A stretch of DNA of 64,000 bases from Bathynomus jamesi (GCA_023014485.1 JAJOZX010001565.1:780001-844000); one strand, 5' to 3'; numbered from the stretch's first letter, positions 1 through 10,853 are shown. Program-made: numbers and translations. Notes: generated from the letters alone by a model not told the origin.

Positions 1-109
1 GCCCTTTGGGAAAACCCCTTAGAGGCCTCTTATGTTAGGTAAACGAAAATAGCTTGGGGGAGAACTCCGCCTCCAAGTTGCATGCCACCGCAATCGGCAA
101 CAAAGGCCG

Positions 110-140
<31 letters not shown>

Positions 141-459
141 TCAGGTGTACCCCTCCCCCCTTGGCTCCTTCTAAGCCAACTGGCTGATTAGGAGCCGATA
201 CGACAACGCCTACTCGGCTGAAGTCTTAATATGCACTTGGCTCCTGCCAGGTGAACACCTCTCCTCCTTTCTCTCCTTTCTCTTGGGGGATAACGCCGCA
301 TCCAAGTTTCATGACCCCTTGTTGCACCTGCAGCATCCCCCATCCCCCTTTGCAGGGATTTTTTGCAACACCCCACCCCCCTTTGCAACATGTTGCATAA
401 CACCCCCACCGCCTCTGCAACATTACGTAATACATTGCAACATCCCTGCACTCTAACCT
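1..459. other. Non-coding lead-in with CT microsatellite
   Basis: No gene is supported here. A (CT)n microsatellite occupies about 111-140. A stretch near 48-80 (CTTGGGGGAGAACTCCGCCT) recurs in the same orientation near 280-315 (CTTGGGGGATAACGCCGCAT), so the segment contains an imperfect direct repeat. From 340 to 450 there are several irregular TTGCAACA/TTTGCAA words. Reading frames here are products of low-complexity sequence and are not called. Confidence 0.5.
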
Positions 460-1215
460 TTTGCGGCTATACTACTCGCAAGCTACCATGTATGTAGGGC
501 TAACAATAGGGGAGGGAGTGTAAGTATATTTATAGACTCAAACTACGAGAGTAGAAGTATCGAAGAACTGACAAACATAAACAATATTTCGGAAACACTC
601 GCAAATGAAATGTTTATTCATAACCCTCAGTATTCAATTTTAGGTATTTATGGACCACCACCTGGTAACGTACCAGTTTTTATTACAAGTATCGATAGAA
701 TTCTAAACTCTAATTATATTGGTAACAATTGCATTATTGCAGGAGATTTAAATATTGATCTCGCAAAAGAACATTCAAATGATAATACAAACTTCCTTCA
801 CAACATCATGACTGCGAGTGGTTTTAAATTTACTATTACAAAGCCAACTAGACTTAACAATGACATTAGAAATTCAGATCTGGGTGCGGTCCCCGCTTGA
901 ATGTATCTCGGGTATGATTATATTAAATATCACATATCCCTTGCCTACATACATCATGCTATGATAATGACCCATTTCTCCATAAAGGAAACTATAAAAG
1001 TTGACTGTAGATCTTACAGCTATAACGAATTAAATTTCCTGAGAGAAATACCAGCTATTGACTAGGATAGAATAAGTGAAAGTAACCATGACACTGGAAC
1101 AAAATTTCAAGCATTCTCAAACACAAAAATGGATATATTCAACATAAACTTTCCTTTTAAGTCAAAAGTAATATCTAAAACTAAATACAACGACCAATGG
1201 ATCACCCTAGCACTC
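460..1215 (+). pseudogene. LINE-1, 5' part: APE-type endonuclease remnant
   Basis: This is a fragment of a non-LTR retrotransposon ORF2. The longest clean stretch is 610-900, and the frame is open upstream from about 460 with a GGSVSIFI motif. Endonuclease/exonuclease/phosphatase fold signatures are visible: ILGIYGPPPGN, then CIIAGDLNIDL, whose Asp and Asn are expected in the metal site, then TKPTRL. A stop at 898 and frame changes follow, but LINE-like codons can be followed to about 1215. The family nicks target DNA and primes reverse transcription. The next piece resumes at 2206 after other insertions. CR1/L2/Jockey-like affiliation is inferred from motif style only. Confidence 0.75.
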
Positions 1216-1920
1216 ATTGTGAACTTTTTTGATCGAATAACCGTTATTGATAAAGTCAATACAATTTTTACAATTTTTGTTTTTGTTTTGAAATAAATAA
1301 TTGTGAAATTGAACTAGTTATTTAGTTTAATTTGGCCCTTAAGCTTCAGATTTTACTGGGTTCTTAATTAAAAATAAGACATACTGTAGTTATAATTAAT
1401 AATATATAAATCATGCTTAAAAATATTAATTACAGTATATATTAATCTTAAGTTATTTTCTTCGATATAACACAAATATAAAGTCATTACTGAAGGTATG
1501 ATACCAGTATTATATAAAGAAGTCACACTAAGACATGAGAGATGAACAATAACGAGTAATGTGCATTTAATCCTAGATTACACATGTGAAATGAATAAGT
1601 AATAATATACATTTAATCCTAGATTTTCATTAGTATTCCATTATATTAGTAATCGAGATTTCAACTTGGTTTTAAACGAATTTACATTCACAATATTTTT
1701 TATATCGGCATTTAAATCATTCCATAGTTTCAGTCCAATGAAAATGGGTAATTTTTATGATGAAGACCATCTAAATTGAAGAATAACGTGCTTTGATCTA
1801 TTTCTGGTTTGATATGACTGGATTTCTTGATGAGTTAAAAAATATTTATTTACCCACTGTAAGTTACCCATTGTGTGTACTAAACGCGAGCATACTCTCT
1901 TTAAATTATGGAGAACTGAC
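1216..1920 (-). pseudogene. 3' end of a second LINE, antisense
   Basis: Read on the minus strand from about 1800 to 1645, the sequence gives the C-terminal signature typical of CR1/Jockey-like LINE ORF2 proteins: PIFIGLKLWNDLNADI followed by NSFKTKLKSRLLI and a stop. AT-rich sequence after the stop (about 1640 down to 1260) fits a 3' untranslated region. The piece is 5'-truncated, as is usual for LINE insertions, and lies inside LINE-1, so it is younger than LINE-1. Exact ends were not resolved. Confidence 0.55.
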
Positions 1921-1921
1921 A

Positions 1922-2201
1922 TTAACCTTCGTTTTGCTTCCGCCCGAATTGTTCATTCTGACGGTCAAGCTTGTCACTCCACCTTAAACCTACAGTTTAA
2001 CGTAGAATCCGAACCACCAGTAGCCCAGCGTCTTAACCACTAGGCTACCCAGGGTACCCATTTATCTACCAACCAATTTCTTTATTGTGTGGAAGGATGA
2101 ACAGCTGGGTTTTAGTGCGCGCCACCTGCCGTCATCGTGTCTCGATCCTGGGGCTGATGAATTCGTAGTCAGCGACGCTAACCACTACACCACCAAGGCG
2201 C
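1922..2201 (-). mobile_element. Dimeric tRNA-like SINE, copy 1
   Basis: On the minus strand this repeat begins GCGCCTTGGTGGTGTAGTGG, a tRNA A-box-like start, followed about 45 nt later by a B-box-like GATCGAGAC. After a linker (CTGTTCATCCTTCCACAC) comes a second tRNA-like unit with A-box TAGCCTAGTGGTTAAGACGC and B-box TTCGGATTC. It ends in GAACAATTCGGGCGGAAGC. The same order occurs at 28821-29062, 47957-48240 and 48571-48870. RNA polymerase III transcription from the internal boxes is inferred from SINE biology. Confidence 0.75.
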
Positions 2202-2205
2202 ATTA

Positions 2206-2470
2206 CCGAACATACATAAAAAAATTACTGTAACAGACTTAATGCAGTCATTAAGAAATTGATGAACAAAAATCCAATGCAAAAGAGCTATGGAACACTG
2301 AAAGAGTTAATTAACACAAAGAAAGTTAAAGCAAGCCCCTTGTCCTCCCTCACACAAGACGGAAATTCTTACGGTGACCCCCAAAGACAGCCAATTTATT
2401 AAACAACTTCTTTGCAAATATCGGCTCCAACACTGCAGCCTCGATCCCACCTACAAACACTCACTACATA
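2206..2470 (+). pseudogene. LINE-1, middle fragment between endonuclease and RT
   Basis: This short stretch resumes LINE-1 after the SINE. In pieces it reads KKLMNKNPMQKSYGTLKELI, then a region naming serines and NFFANIGSNTA. Linkers of the style 'NFFANIG' lie between endonuclease and reverse transcriptase in CR1/L2-like ORF2 proteins. It runs directly into the left end of the 6.86-kb element at 2471. LINE-1 continues just beyond that element's right end (SNYRPISVLPTLSKIFEKS from about 9345), so the two pieces were once contiguous. Confidence 0.65.
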
Positions 2471-2945
2471 GTGGAAGAATTTTAGGATAAATATATTCAA
2501 TCGACCTATCAAATTAGCAGGAAGTCGAAACTTGGTACACTTGTAAACTGAACCCTACTGATGAATATATTAAAAGTCCCAACAAATCCAAGTTGTGCTC
2601 CAGCCGCCATCTTGGAAAATGGCGGCCGAATTTCGGTTTTTTGGAAATAACTTCAGACTCGTAAAAGATATGAAACTTTACCAAGAGAGCAAAATCATTC
2701 TACATAAAACGGCAAACATTTTATGTTCCCAACTTTGTTTTGTACGATGAAAAATAAAAAAGTTACGCAAAATACAAAATTCCTTTATTCTATGAATCAG
2801 TGCAGACATGACGTTCAAACTTGGTTAATGGGTAGAAATTCGAATATTTTGTTACAATTTATTATTTCAGAACCATGACAGTTTGTTTTTTATAGGTAGT
2901 TTGGTAAAAAAGTAAAGCACAACAGAAAGAGCTAGAGAAAAATAC
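2471..2945 (+). repeat. Left terminal inverted repeat of the 6.86-kb element
   Basis: The repeat starts GTGGAAGAATTTTAGG and is the reverse complement of 8885-9327. Identity by eye is very high from about 2512 to 2660 and fades inward to about 2945. It contains the short palindrome GCCGCCAT-N8-ATGGCGGC (near 2606-2629), which overlaps a CAAGATGGCGGC-type word resembling a YY1 motif. No gene lies between this repeat and 3548; that 600-bp stretch is AT-rich and anonymous. Confidence 0.85.
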
Positions 2946-3547
2946 TGTAATGTAATTTTTTTGATGACGGGTAGGAACTAAGTTATCGGTTTGGAGTAAC
3001 ATTATTTAAAACAGTTATTTTATTCCTTCATTAGACATCTAAGTATTGAAAATGGAAATAATTATGAATGCTATTCTCAATACATACATTACTAATATAT
3101 TTTATGTAAAATATAACATGCATTTTTCCTTATCTTGTATACTGAAGAAAAATGTAACATAGGAAGAATTTTCATGTATTGATGATCATGATGTTCAGAC
3201 AGGTTTTATGGATTGAACATAAAATAACATCTTATTGAATGGTCACAGTAATCCTTAGACACTTGGGAACATCACTATAGCTAACTATAATCGTCTGTTG
3301 TTACCTAAAATGAAAATGTAGTAATCTAAGTCTTGGAGTGCAACGCAGTAATACAGTATATAGCTTTAACACTAAGGCACTGTGTAACATCTCTAATGTT
3401 GAATAAAGTCATCTAACATGAGCTAGGAAATAAAATGTAATTGTGTCTCCCTGTTTTAAGTATAATTTTCTAATTACTACGCAAAAATAAGCTAGATTGT
3501 ACATTTATTGCATTATGTGTAGTGTCATATTGCAACACACACAGTTA

Positions 3548-4045
3548 TCAGTTGTCTAGTAGCGTTTCAACATAAGAGTTCTCGCAGGTAGTTCCTTCAC
3601 ATCCTCCACACATCGCTGAGCACAGCAAACCAAACTGTATGCACTTGCATCTCTTGGTGCATCCTAGCTTGCAGTTACATGAAATGAGGTTAAGAAGTTG
3701 TGATGGAGCGGCTTCCTTGGTAGTAGGGACAGGCCTCAGTGATTTCCCTGTCATGGACCATCCCCACTCTGTTGGCTCCAGGCAGTTTCCTAACCATTCT
3801 TGGACCTGCAAGTACACTCTGTATGAGTGTTGCTCTGCTGCTGCACTGGTCGGAGGTAGGGATGCTAGTTGAAAAGATGTATCTAACTTCTTTTTTGCTA
3901 CTATGCGATTATACATGAAGTATCTTAGCTCATCCAAGGACTTTGATTTTGATCCGTACATTTTTAAGAGGAACTTTTCCCCAGCAGCTTTGATATCTTC
4001 TTTACTGGCATCCTTTTGGTTAAATATTTTCATTTCTTCTCTCAT
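3548..4045 (-). pseudogene. Segment 4: CXC cysteine-cluster C-terminus
   Basis: This is the C-terminal 165 codons of the element's broken protein. It opens with a helical region (DASKEDIKAAGEKFLLKMYG), then QLASLPPTSAAAEQHSYRVY and EPTEWGWSM, and ends in a cysteine cluster of the form CNC-KLG-C-x3-CKC with later C, C-x2-C and C residues. This resembles the tesmin/TSO1 CXC fold, which binds zinc and often DNA. The apparent start codon overlaps the previous segment's stop as ATGA. Loss of one base within the local AAATG is the simplest explanation for the frame change. Binding to the element's own ends is inference. Confidence 0.7.
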
Positions 4046-4833
4046 TTCTGTAGAAGTTGGAGACCTCTAACTTTTCCTTTTTTATACACAGCTGATGTGG
4101 TATCGCATCTAGTCATGGCGTGAGCAGATAGCAAAACTTCACAAGCCTTCCCCATGTTTTTTTTCTCACTTTGGATGCTGAAAATACGGGGTGTGCTGTT
4201 TGATTTCCCTGGTTTGAGAAACCAAATTTCAAAGTCTTCATGGGCTAGAGCAGTTAGAAGCACTAGAAGATCCGTATCCTGGCCAACAACTACTGTTTGA
4301 TTTTTGTGTTTAGCTTGATCTAGAGCAGCCTTAACAAGAACAGTATCTGCATCACTCTCCGCCTGAACAACAGAATAACCTTTGATCTTCATACTAGACA
4401 CAAGAGATGCAATCAGGGCCCGTTTGTTGTTTCTGTTAGCAAGAAAATCTGATTGTGGTATAGTGGTTGGTGTATTCTCATTAAATATGATATCTCTAGA
4501 AGTTCTTTTTGCTGCTCGTCGCTCTTGCTCGGCTGTCTTAGTGGTTTCTCTGTCAGGATAACCATCAAACACCACTGTACAGTTTTTACCGTAATTGCTC
4601 TCTACAGAGGTTGTATACAAGTCAAACAGCTGACCAAATGTAGCGGGTTTTGGCCAAACAACGCAATGAAGAAGGTTTCCTCCATCTAAAATGTAGTGAG
4701 GATTGGCTGGTAAAGCTAACATCTCGTTGTGCGACTGAAAAGCATTGATCAGAGAAGACTTTGTGCCTTTTCTTAACAATGTTGAGTCAAATAATGATGG
4801 AGGCACACTTGCCAGCTCATACTGAAAGTACCC
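4042..4833 (-). pseudogene. Segment 3: FEN/PIN-like nuclease domain
   Basis: The frame continues that of segment 2 after one TAA, with YFQYELASVPPSLF just past the stop. Numbering residues from 4806, acidic positions are ILDGG (D41), VVFDGY (D81), QAESDADTVL (E150, D152, D154) and VGQDTDLLVLL (D177, D179). That spacing matches the carboxylate cluster of the FEN1/XPG and PIN-like fold, which cleaves DNA or RNA with divalent metal. No helix-hairpin-helix follows. The C-terminal part (GKACEVLLSAHAMTRCDTTSA) leads to the frameshift. A role in processing transposition intermediates is inference. Confidence 0.7.
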
Positions 4834-7311
4834 TTAACTTCTGTTTTGCTTATGTCCAAACATATCATTCTGTGGAAGAGTTCTTGTGGGGAATGCAGGA
4901 TTACAGTTTTTTTCTTTCATCTTTATTGTGCCAGATGACAGGTTAGACAAAGGAACTACTTTCTTCTTCCTTTGCAGTCGAATATCAGAGAAGCTATGAC
5001 TTGAGAGTGCTTTCATTGTTTCTGTACCAATCTCTAGTGCCCTATCACATGTTATTGATGAATCTGCTATCAACCCATTTGAGAGGTTTACCAACTGTCC
5101 TGATAATTGACCAAATGGGTTATGTTCTTTTAGCCAGCAAACAAATGTCACAAAGTCGTTTAAATCTCTTGTTTGACGAGATGTTCCAGATTCTATGTTC
5201 TGATGACTAATTGTTACACTTATTCCTGCGAACTCTGATAACGTTCCAGTTATTTCACCACAAGCTGGAGCAGACAACACCCATCTCTGTAAAGTTGAAT
5301 CTGTGATTCCCCGACCATGTGTAAGTCCACCTATTGCTTTAAAGCTACGCATTAAAACTTGCTCAATGCACATATCTGTTGACACACCAGACCAGAATCT
5401 GTCACTGCGCCTGATTGTGAAGTAACCATCTTTCGTGAATCTTTGGAAGTCCTCAGATGACATTTTGTTGGGCAAATCCTCCATCAAAGTTAGATACAGA
5501 TGGGCACATTTTGCATAGTGTATATGACCTGCACTATGAAAGTAAGGAAGCATATATTTGACAGTTTCAATATGCAAATTCCAGTCTGCTGTTCGTTCTG
5601 CTCTTATAAACTGAAGGATAAGCATGACTTGCTGAAAATACTGAAGCCATAACTTAGGTGTTTTGCCTGAATTCTGCATATCTTTTTTGACTTTCTCAAA
5701 CAGATTTATGTAGTTCTCAATAGCAACACACTCAAAAACATCTTCAGAAGTTAGTGCCTTTGCTGAATACTGTTTTGATATTTCACACAGTATGTTTTGT
5801 GATTCTTCAGCTTTTGAAGCCAATTCGTCATGAATGAGAGTAAAGAGTGCTGCAGCTGTTAGAATATGAGCACGTACGGCTCTGGCATATGAATGGCCTT
5901 TCATCATGTGGGGTACAGTCGCTTTTCCATAAACAGTTTGCCACAACTCCTCAATCCCACTACCACTCATTATATGTCCTACTGCTCCCATGTATGACAT
6001 CAACAAATGAAAACCTCCTAAGCGAACAACTATTGAAGATACAAGACTAGCAACTGGTTCTGACTCAACAATATCTACAGACTTCAAGAACAAGGGTTGG
6101 TCAAAAGTAACTACACATGCCTGATTATGACTTTGGCTTTCTTTTGCGGCAAACATCAAAGCTGAGTAAAGGGTTGTCAGATTTCCTGGTTCTAGATTTA
6201 TGAAAGGCACTGCCAGCACACGACTTACATTCCATGTTCCATTTGTAACTGCATATTTCATATAGCCATTCCAGCTTGGTAATTTATTTTGAACTTCACT
6301 AAATCCAGCCAACCACAGAACATCAAGTTTGAAACCTCTGCGAACTACATCTCCATCTTCATGTGTTATGTCACTTAAGATTATGCTCTTCAAACCTGAT
6401 GTGGGAGGTTTTTTGTAAGGGATAATGGGTATTTGATTTGAAGTAGTGTCACATTTTTCACCAATATTACGTGCTAAAGGAGGGCATTTCGAGACAGAGT
6501 TTCCTGGAGTAACACACTTTATTCCTCCAAGTGCATGAAAGGTACCCAAACCATCCAGGGTTCTTGTGTTCACATCAGCATTATCAAAGACAAACTGTAT
6601 AAATGCATCTGGTTGTACTGTTGACCGTGGGCTATTAACAGCACAATTTAGGAAGTTTGTGGCTTCTTTGTATGAAGAGCATGCACCCACAGCATGCAAA
6701 ATGTCTATTAGATGTCTTGATCCATAATTGCGATATAGGTGTACAGAAAGTCCCAAATGCAGTGGAGATAGGAATGAACGTGGCCTCATAGCAGAAATTA
6801 TCGAATGGTTGATAAAAGTTCTCTTGCGATCTATACTTTCAGGTGTAGGTTGAGTTTTAGTTGAAATAAGAATCTCAGTGAAAGCTGTAAGTGTCGGGGG
6901 AACTAAAGTCTGACCCTCAGCCTTCATGTCATCAATGTCTGGGTACATGCTACAATCATACACTGTTTTACAAATGTCTTCTTTGATGATTTTTGCAGCT
7001 GTTTCAACAATACGTAATCGTTCACTAGTCTCATCTGTCTTCTTGTTTTCATACCATTGTTCTGTTAAAATCCTCCGTCCTGTGTGAGTGAAGCTAAATA
7101 TGTTATGTCGGGAATGCAGATCTGTACAGATTATGCTTGACTTGTAGTGTGAAAGGAACTTACACTTAAGCCAGTGGTCACTGTAAAGGTCTTCTTTTTG
7201 TGCACCAGAAACTTCCATCATAATATCTTTCAGCTCACTCAAACTGTACTGACACTCATCATTACTTTCAATGTATTCCAAAAGTTTTTTGAAAGCAGAC
7301 GTCCAGAAGAA
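4834..7311 (-). pseudogene. Segment 2: unclassified transposase-like core (815+ aa)
   Basis: This is the largest open stretch, 825 codons from the preceding stop; translation as called begins at 7281. Conserved-looking blocks are FVFDNADVNTRTLDGLGTFH (residues about 230-249), VVTFDQPLFLK (about 390-400, Asp 394), LGGFHLLMSYMGAVGHIMSG (about 421-440) and GHSYARAVRAH (about 462-472). The aspartates and the following hydrophobic strands suggest an RNase H-like catalytic core, but I cannot name all catalytic residues. Codon use and identity of blocks look well preserved despite flanking stops. Function as transposase rests on its position between long TIRs. Confidence 0.65.
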
Positions 7312-7857
7312 TCAGTAGCTTCGTCCTGCTGAATCTCTTTGTGCAATGCGCTTGAATGTGCTGTAACATACAAAGTGATAACGACCTTCTTCTGCTACTA
7401 AATCAATGGAATTTGCAATACGTGAATATACTTCCTGCCCCCAACTATCACTGCGCTGTTCACAAATTGAAATAATTTTTTCTCGAAATTCAAGAGTAGC
7501 CACATTATATACAGTGAGGCGTCTATTTTTTGAATGTTTTGTGTCAGGTAAACTTGCTTTCTCTCCACAAAATATACAGTCACTTAGAAAGTTAAATGTC
7601 TTTATTTCTGAACGAAGAACTCTGTTGGCTTGTGAAGTTGATTGTTCTGAAGGTTCCTTATTGACAGCAGCTATACTGTGCTTTCTTGTGTAGTTTCTCC
7701 GACAGATTTTGTGTACTGGTACACTCTTCAGTTCCTGAAATGTCTTGTATTTATCATCTCCTCTATCTTTGCTTGCTTGAATCAGAGTCTTGATCCCTCT
7801 TTCCACAAATACCCCGCTTCCCACATCGATCTCTTCTGCACATATCAAGCACTTCAT
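7312..7857 (-). pseudogene. Segment 1: two C2HC-type zinc modules at the N-terminus
   Basis: The segment starts at ATG 7857-7855 (MKCLICAEEIDVG) and is 181 codons to a TGA at 7314-7312. Two putative zinc modules are visible: C3-x2-C6 with H49-x2-C52 (VHKICRRNY), and C94-x2-C97 (CIFCGEK) with H161-x2-C164 (YHFVCYSTF). Such N-terminal modules usually recognise terminal repeats. The frame continues in phase across the TGA into segment 2, so this is the head of the same protein. The start codon lies inside a 291-bp sequence that is duplicated upstream (8583-8873). Confidence 0.7.
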
Positions 7858-8129
7858 CTTGACTCATCAATAGCGTCCATTACCTGAAAAGAAAAGAAAA
7901 ATATTAGTTCGTCTGTCATTCACTTTGAACTATTACTTCGGTATATTAACTCATAACCTCCGATTGAGTGAATAAATGTTACAGATGAATCCGTAGATAT
8001 AATCATAATTAAGAGTATTTATTAGAAGTAGAATATAGGAAATTAGGGACAGAGTTGCCCATATCTGCTAGAAACAAGAAAATGTATTGGTATAAATATT
8101 TAGAAAACCAGGTACTGTCACAATTTATA
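7839..8129. repeat. 291-bp direct repeat, copy A (gene start and leader)
   Basis: By eye this is identical, base for base, to 8583-8873. It holds the first six codons of the element's gene plus about 270 bp of upstream leader, which should include any promoter. The two copies are separated by 453 bp of very AT-rich sequence (8130-8582). Confidence 0.85.
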
Positions 8130-8582
8130 ATGACTTCTAGATTATTATCATAATATTTCAGTGTTTGTAAATCTTAAGTGTTTGTGTAAATAACCACCAA
8201 AGGTTTTTCTATGTTCACTGATAATACAATATGATTGTATATTTCACCAGACACAATTACACGCTTCACAAAACACAGATAAACCGTTACTGACAAGGCA
8301 GAAACAGCAATGTCCTGTTGCCAGTTTGAAAAAATTTATTAAAAAAATTTATTTTAAAAATTTAAAGAAAAAAATTAATTAGTTATTTAAAATATATAAA
8401 GACAATAGAAAATTTTATACTAAGTATATTTTAGACGTTAAAAAACTAGAATATTTAATTACATTTAATTCTAAGATACAAAATATACATTTACAAGTTA
8501 TTTTAATTTACGAAGGCAAATTTTATTAATAAAGTTTTCTTATTTTAACATATTTTTTTTCTTATCTGTAGATTTGTTTAAA

Positions 8583-8873
8583 CACATATCAAGCACTTCA
8601 TCTTGACTCATCAATAGCGTCCATTACCTGAAAAGAAAAGAAAAATATTAGTTCGTCTGTCATTCACTTTGAACTATTACTTCGGTATATTAACTCATAA
8701 CCTCCGATTGAGTGAATAAATGTTACAGATGAATCCGTAGATATAATCATAATTAAGAGTATTTATTAGAAGTAGAATATAGGAAATTAGGGACAGAGTT
8801 GCCCATATCTGCTAGAAACAAGAAAATGTATTGGTATAAATATTTAGAAAACCAGGTACTGTCACAATTTATA
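8583..8873. repeat. 291-bp direct repeat, copy B
   Basis: Second copy of 7839-8129 in the same orientation, ending against the right terminal inverted repeat. It carries an orphan duplicate of the gene's first codons that opens into no long frame. No promoter motif was confidently identified in either copy. Confidence 0.85.
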
Positions 8874-8884
8874 TTTCTACTAGC

Positions 8885-9327
8885 TCGTTCCTGTGAAATA
8901 TTTTTTCACAAAATCACCCATACAAAGTAAGAGAGGTTTCTGAAAATAGGCAGTCATAACAAAACATTCGCTTTTTTTACCTACAAACCCAGTTTGAACG
9001 TCGTGTCCGCATTGATTCATAGAATGAAAAATCTTTGGTTTTGCATAACGTCTTTATTTTTCATCGTACAAAACAAAGTTAGGAACAGAAAATGTTTGTC
9101 CTTTTATGTAGAATGATATTGCTCTCTTGGTAAATTTTCGTATCTTTTACGGTTCTAAAGTTATTTCCAAAAAACCGAAATTCGGCCGCCATTTTCCAAG
9201 ATGGCGACTGGAGCACAACTTGGATTTGTTGGGACTTTTAATATATTCATCAGTAGGGTTCAGTTTACAAGTGTACCAAGTTTCGACTTCCTGCTAATTT
9301 GTTAGGTCGATTTTCCTAAAATTCCTC
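8885..9327 (-). repeat. Right terminal inverted repeat of the 6.86-kb element
   Basis: Reverse complement of 2471-2945. The outermost 40 bp differ by small indels (the left arm has an extra TAAATATATTC). The next 130 or so bases are nearly identical, and the inner part is more diverged. The end reads AATTCCTC followed by TA and LINE-1. Confidence 0.85.
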
Positions 9328-9329
9328 TA

Positions 9330-9913
9330 CAAACATCCCATCCAATTATCGCCCCATTTCCGTATTGCCAACTTTAAGTAAAATATTTGAAAAATCGTGT
9401 AGAGTAAACTTACTAAATTCTTAATCAGTTACGATATTTTAACTAAAACACAATATAGGTTTAGAGGTAAGCATACAATGGAAGATGCCATAAACATGCT
9501 ATTAGAAAATGCTTAACAAAACCTAAACGGCAAAAAACATACTGCTTTGGTCTTCCTCAACTTGTCAAAAGCATTTGATACAGTTTTACATGGAATCTTA
9601 TTGAATAAACTTCACATATACGGAATAAGAGGAAATATCCTCGATTGGTTTGAATCATATCTGTCAAATCTTATCAGTACATCACATTAAAAGATAATTT
9701 ATCCGACAAGGCGATGCTGACTAGTGGAGTCCCACAAGGACCTATTCTTGGCTTTCTGGGATTTCTAATTCACGTCAACGATTTTCATCTCTCAACCACA
9801 TTAAATTGTGTACAATACGCAGATGATACCACACTTACTTCTTCCCAGCATAACTCAGAATTTCTGATTAATGAAACGAACAGGCAATTACAAAATGTTA
9901 TAAATAGATGCAT
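9330..9913 (+). pseudogene. LINE-1, reverse transcriptase domain part
   Basis: Non-LTR reverse transcriptase motifs appear in order: NYRPISVLPTLSKIFEK, then [20 protein letters not shown] (catalytic Asp of palm motif A, with N replacing the usual D before LSKAFD), SGVPQGPILG, and VQYADDTTL, the YADD catalytic box. Several stops and frame changes show decay. It is interrupted by a 178-bp MITE at 9914 and continues at 10098. Confidence 0.85.
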
Positions 9914-10091
9914 AGGCGGATCCATAGAGGGGGGGCAGGGGGCTTAATTGAAGCAACGGGGCTTAATTGAAACAATGTGCACATAAGCATTCAAACGTTT
10001 TACCTAATTTCGTTTAACCAGGATGTATGGGCCTCCAAATTAAGCCCCGTTGCTTCAATTAAGCCCCCTGGGCCCCCCTCTGGATCCGCCT
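9914..10091. mobile_element. 178-bp foldback MITE in LINE-1
   Basis: The ends are AGGCGGATCC...GGATCCGCCT and the arms are palindromic across most of the element (GGGGCTTAATTG repeats). Flanks are ATGCAT (9908-9913) and ATGAAT (10092-10097), a likely short target duplication with one change. It carries no coding sequence. Confidence 0.8.
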
Positions 10092-10097
10092 ATGAAT

Positions 10098-10853
10098 GGA
10101 TGTGTGCTAATAAACTTTTATTAAACCTGACAAAGTTATCTTATATGATTATTACCACAAAACATATTAATGCAAACTGTCAAATAAAAATTGGGAATAC
10201 TACTCTCGCAAGGGTGAAGGAGGTTGAAGTAATTGACATTAATTTAGACGAAAAATTAAATTTTAAAAGTCATGTACAGCATATCAAATCCAAAATATCA
10301 AGATTTCTCTTCATATTATTAAACTAAAAAAAAAAACCTCCTCAAAACGCACCCCTTACCCTACATTATTCCTTCATCCATCCACATTTATTATATTGTA
10401 TTGCAACATAGGCTCGCTCAAAGAAATATACTGTATAAAACATCCTTTGAAAATAACATAAAAAATGTTTGCGAATTCTCGAATAATGACAACAGACAAA
10501 GTCACACGTCCCCACTGTTTAAATATCTAAATATTTTAAAACTAAATCACTTATACAAATTCAATGTTGCTGTCAATATGTTCAAAGTTATCAACAAAAA
10601 TCAACATACATCACCCATTCAAAGAGCAATCCCCCCTCCCCCCCCGGCTGCCAATCAAATACACCATCGTTATAACACCAGACTGCCCAGTGATTTTACA
10701 CATAAACTTAACTATACAATAGAAGCTGTAGGAAATGCACTCTCTTTCAAAGGAGCAGATGTATGGAATGCAGTTCCCATTCATATCAGGCAGGCTTCAT
10801 CACTAAATGTAATTCGCAAATCACTAAAAAAGCGCTTCATCAGCTCCTTCTGA
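10098..10853 (+). pseudogene. LINE-1, RT thumb and C-terminus
   Basis: Continuation of ORF2: WMCANKLLLNLTK, a VKEVEVIDINLDEKLNFKSH block, then an A-rich frameshift near 10325. A clear C-terminal block follows in 10401-10853 (HRYNTRLPSDF, ALSFKGADVWNAVP, ending KKRFISSF and a stop). This end is typical of CR1/L2-type LINEs. The (ATT)n tract at 11062-11090 may belong to its 3' tail. Confidence 0.8.

Larger units (their letters stand above)
2471..9327 (-). mobile_element. 6.86-kb TIR transposon with one long broken ORF
   Basis: Ends are placed by LINE-1 on both sides, by long terminal inverted repeats, and by a TA dinucleotide outside each end (2469-2470 and 9328-9329), which may be the target duplication. 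The only gene cluster is on the minus strand, 7857 down to 3548. It falls into four open segments. Segments 1, 2 and 3 share one frame, separated only by single stop codons (TGA at 7314-7312, TAA at 4836-4834). Segment 4 follows a one-base frameshift at the overlapping ATGA near 4045-4042. The ancestor therefore encoded one protein of about 1,430 residues. I recognise the protein as a multicopy 'uncharacterized' type seen across arthropods and cnidarians, but I cannot assign it to a named transposon superfamily. Confidence 0.8.

Noticed and set aside
3639..3872. Plus-strand frames under the 6.86-kb element gene (also 4453-4946, 5001-5210, 5847-6050, 7406-7887)
   Set aside because: Shadows of the minus-strand coding sequence, without domains of their own.
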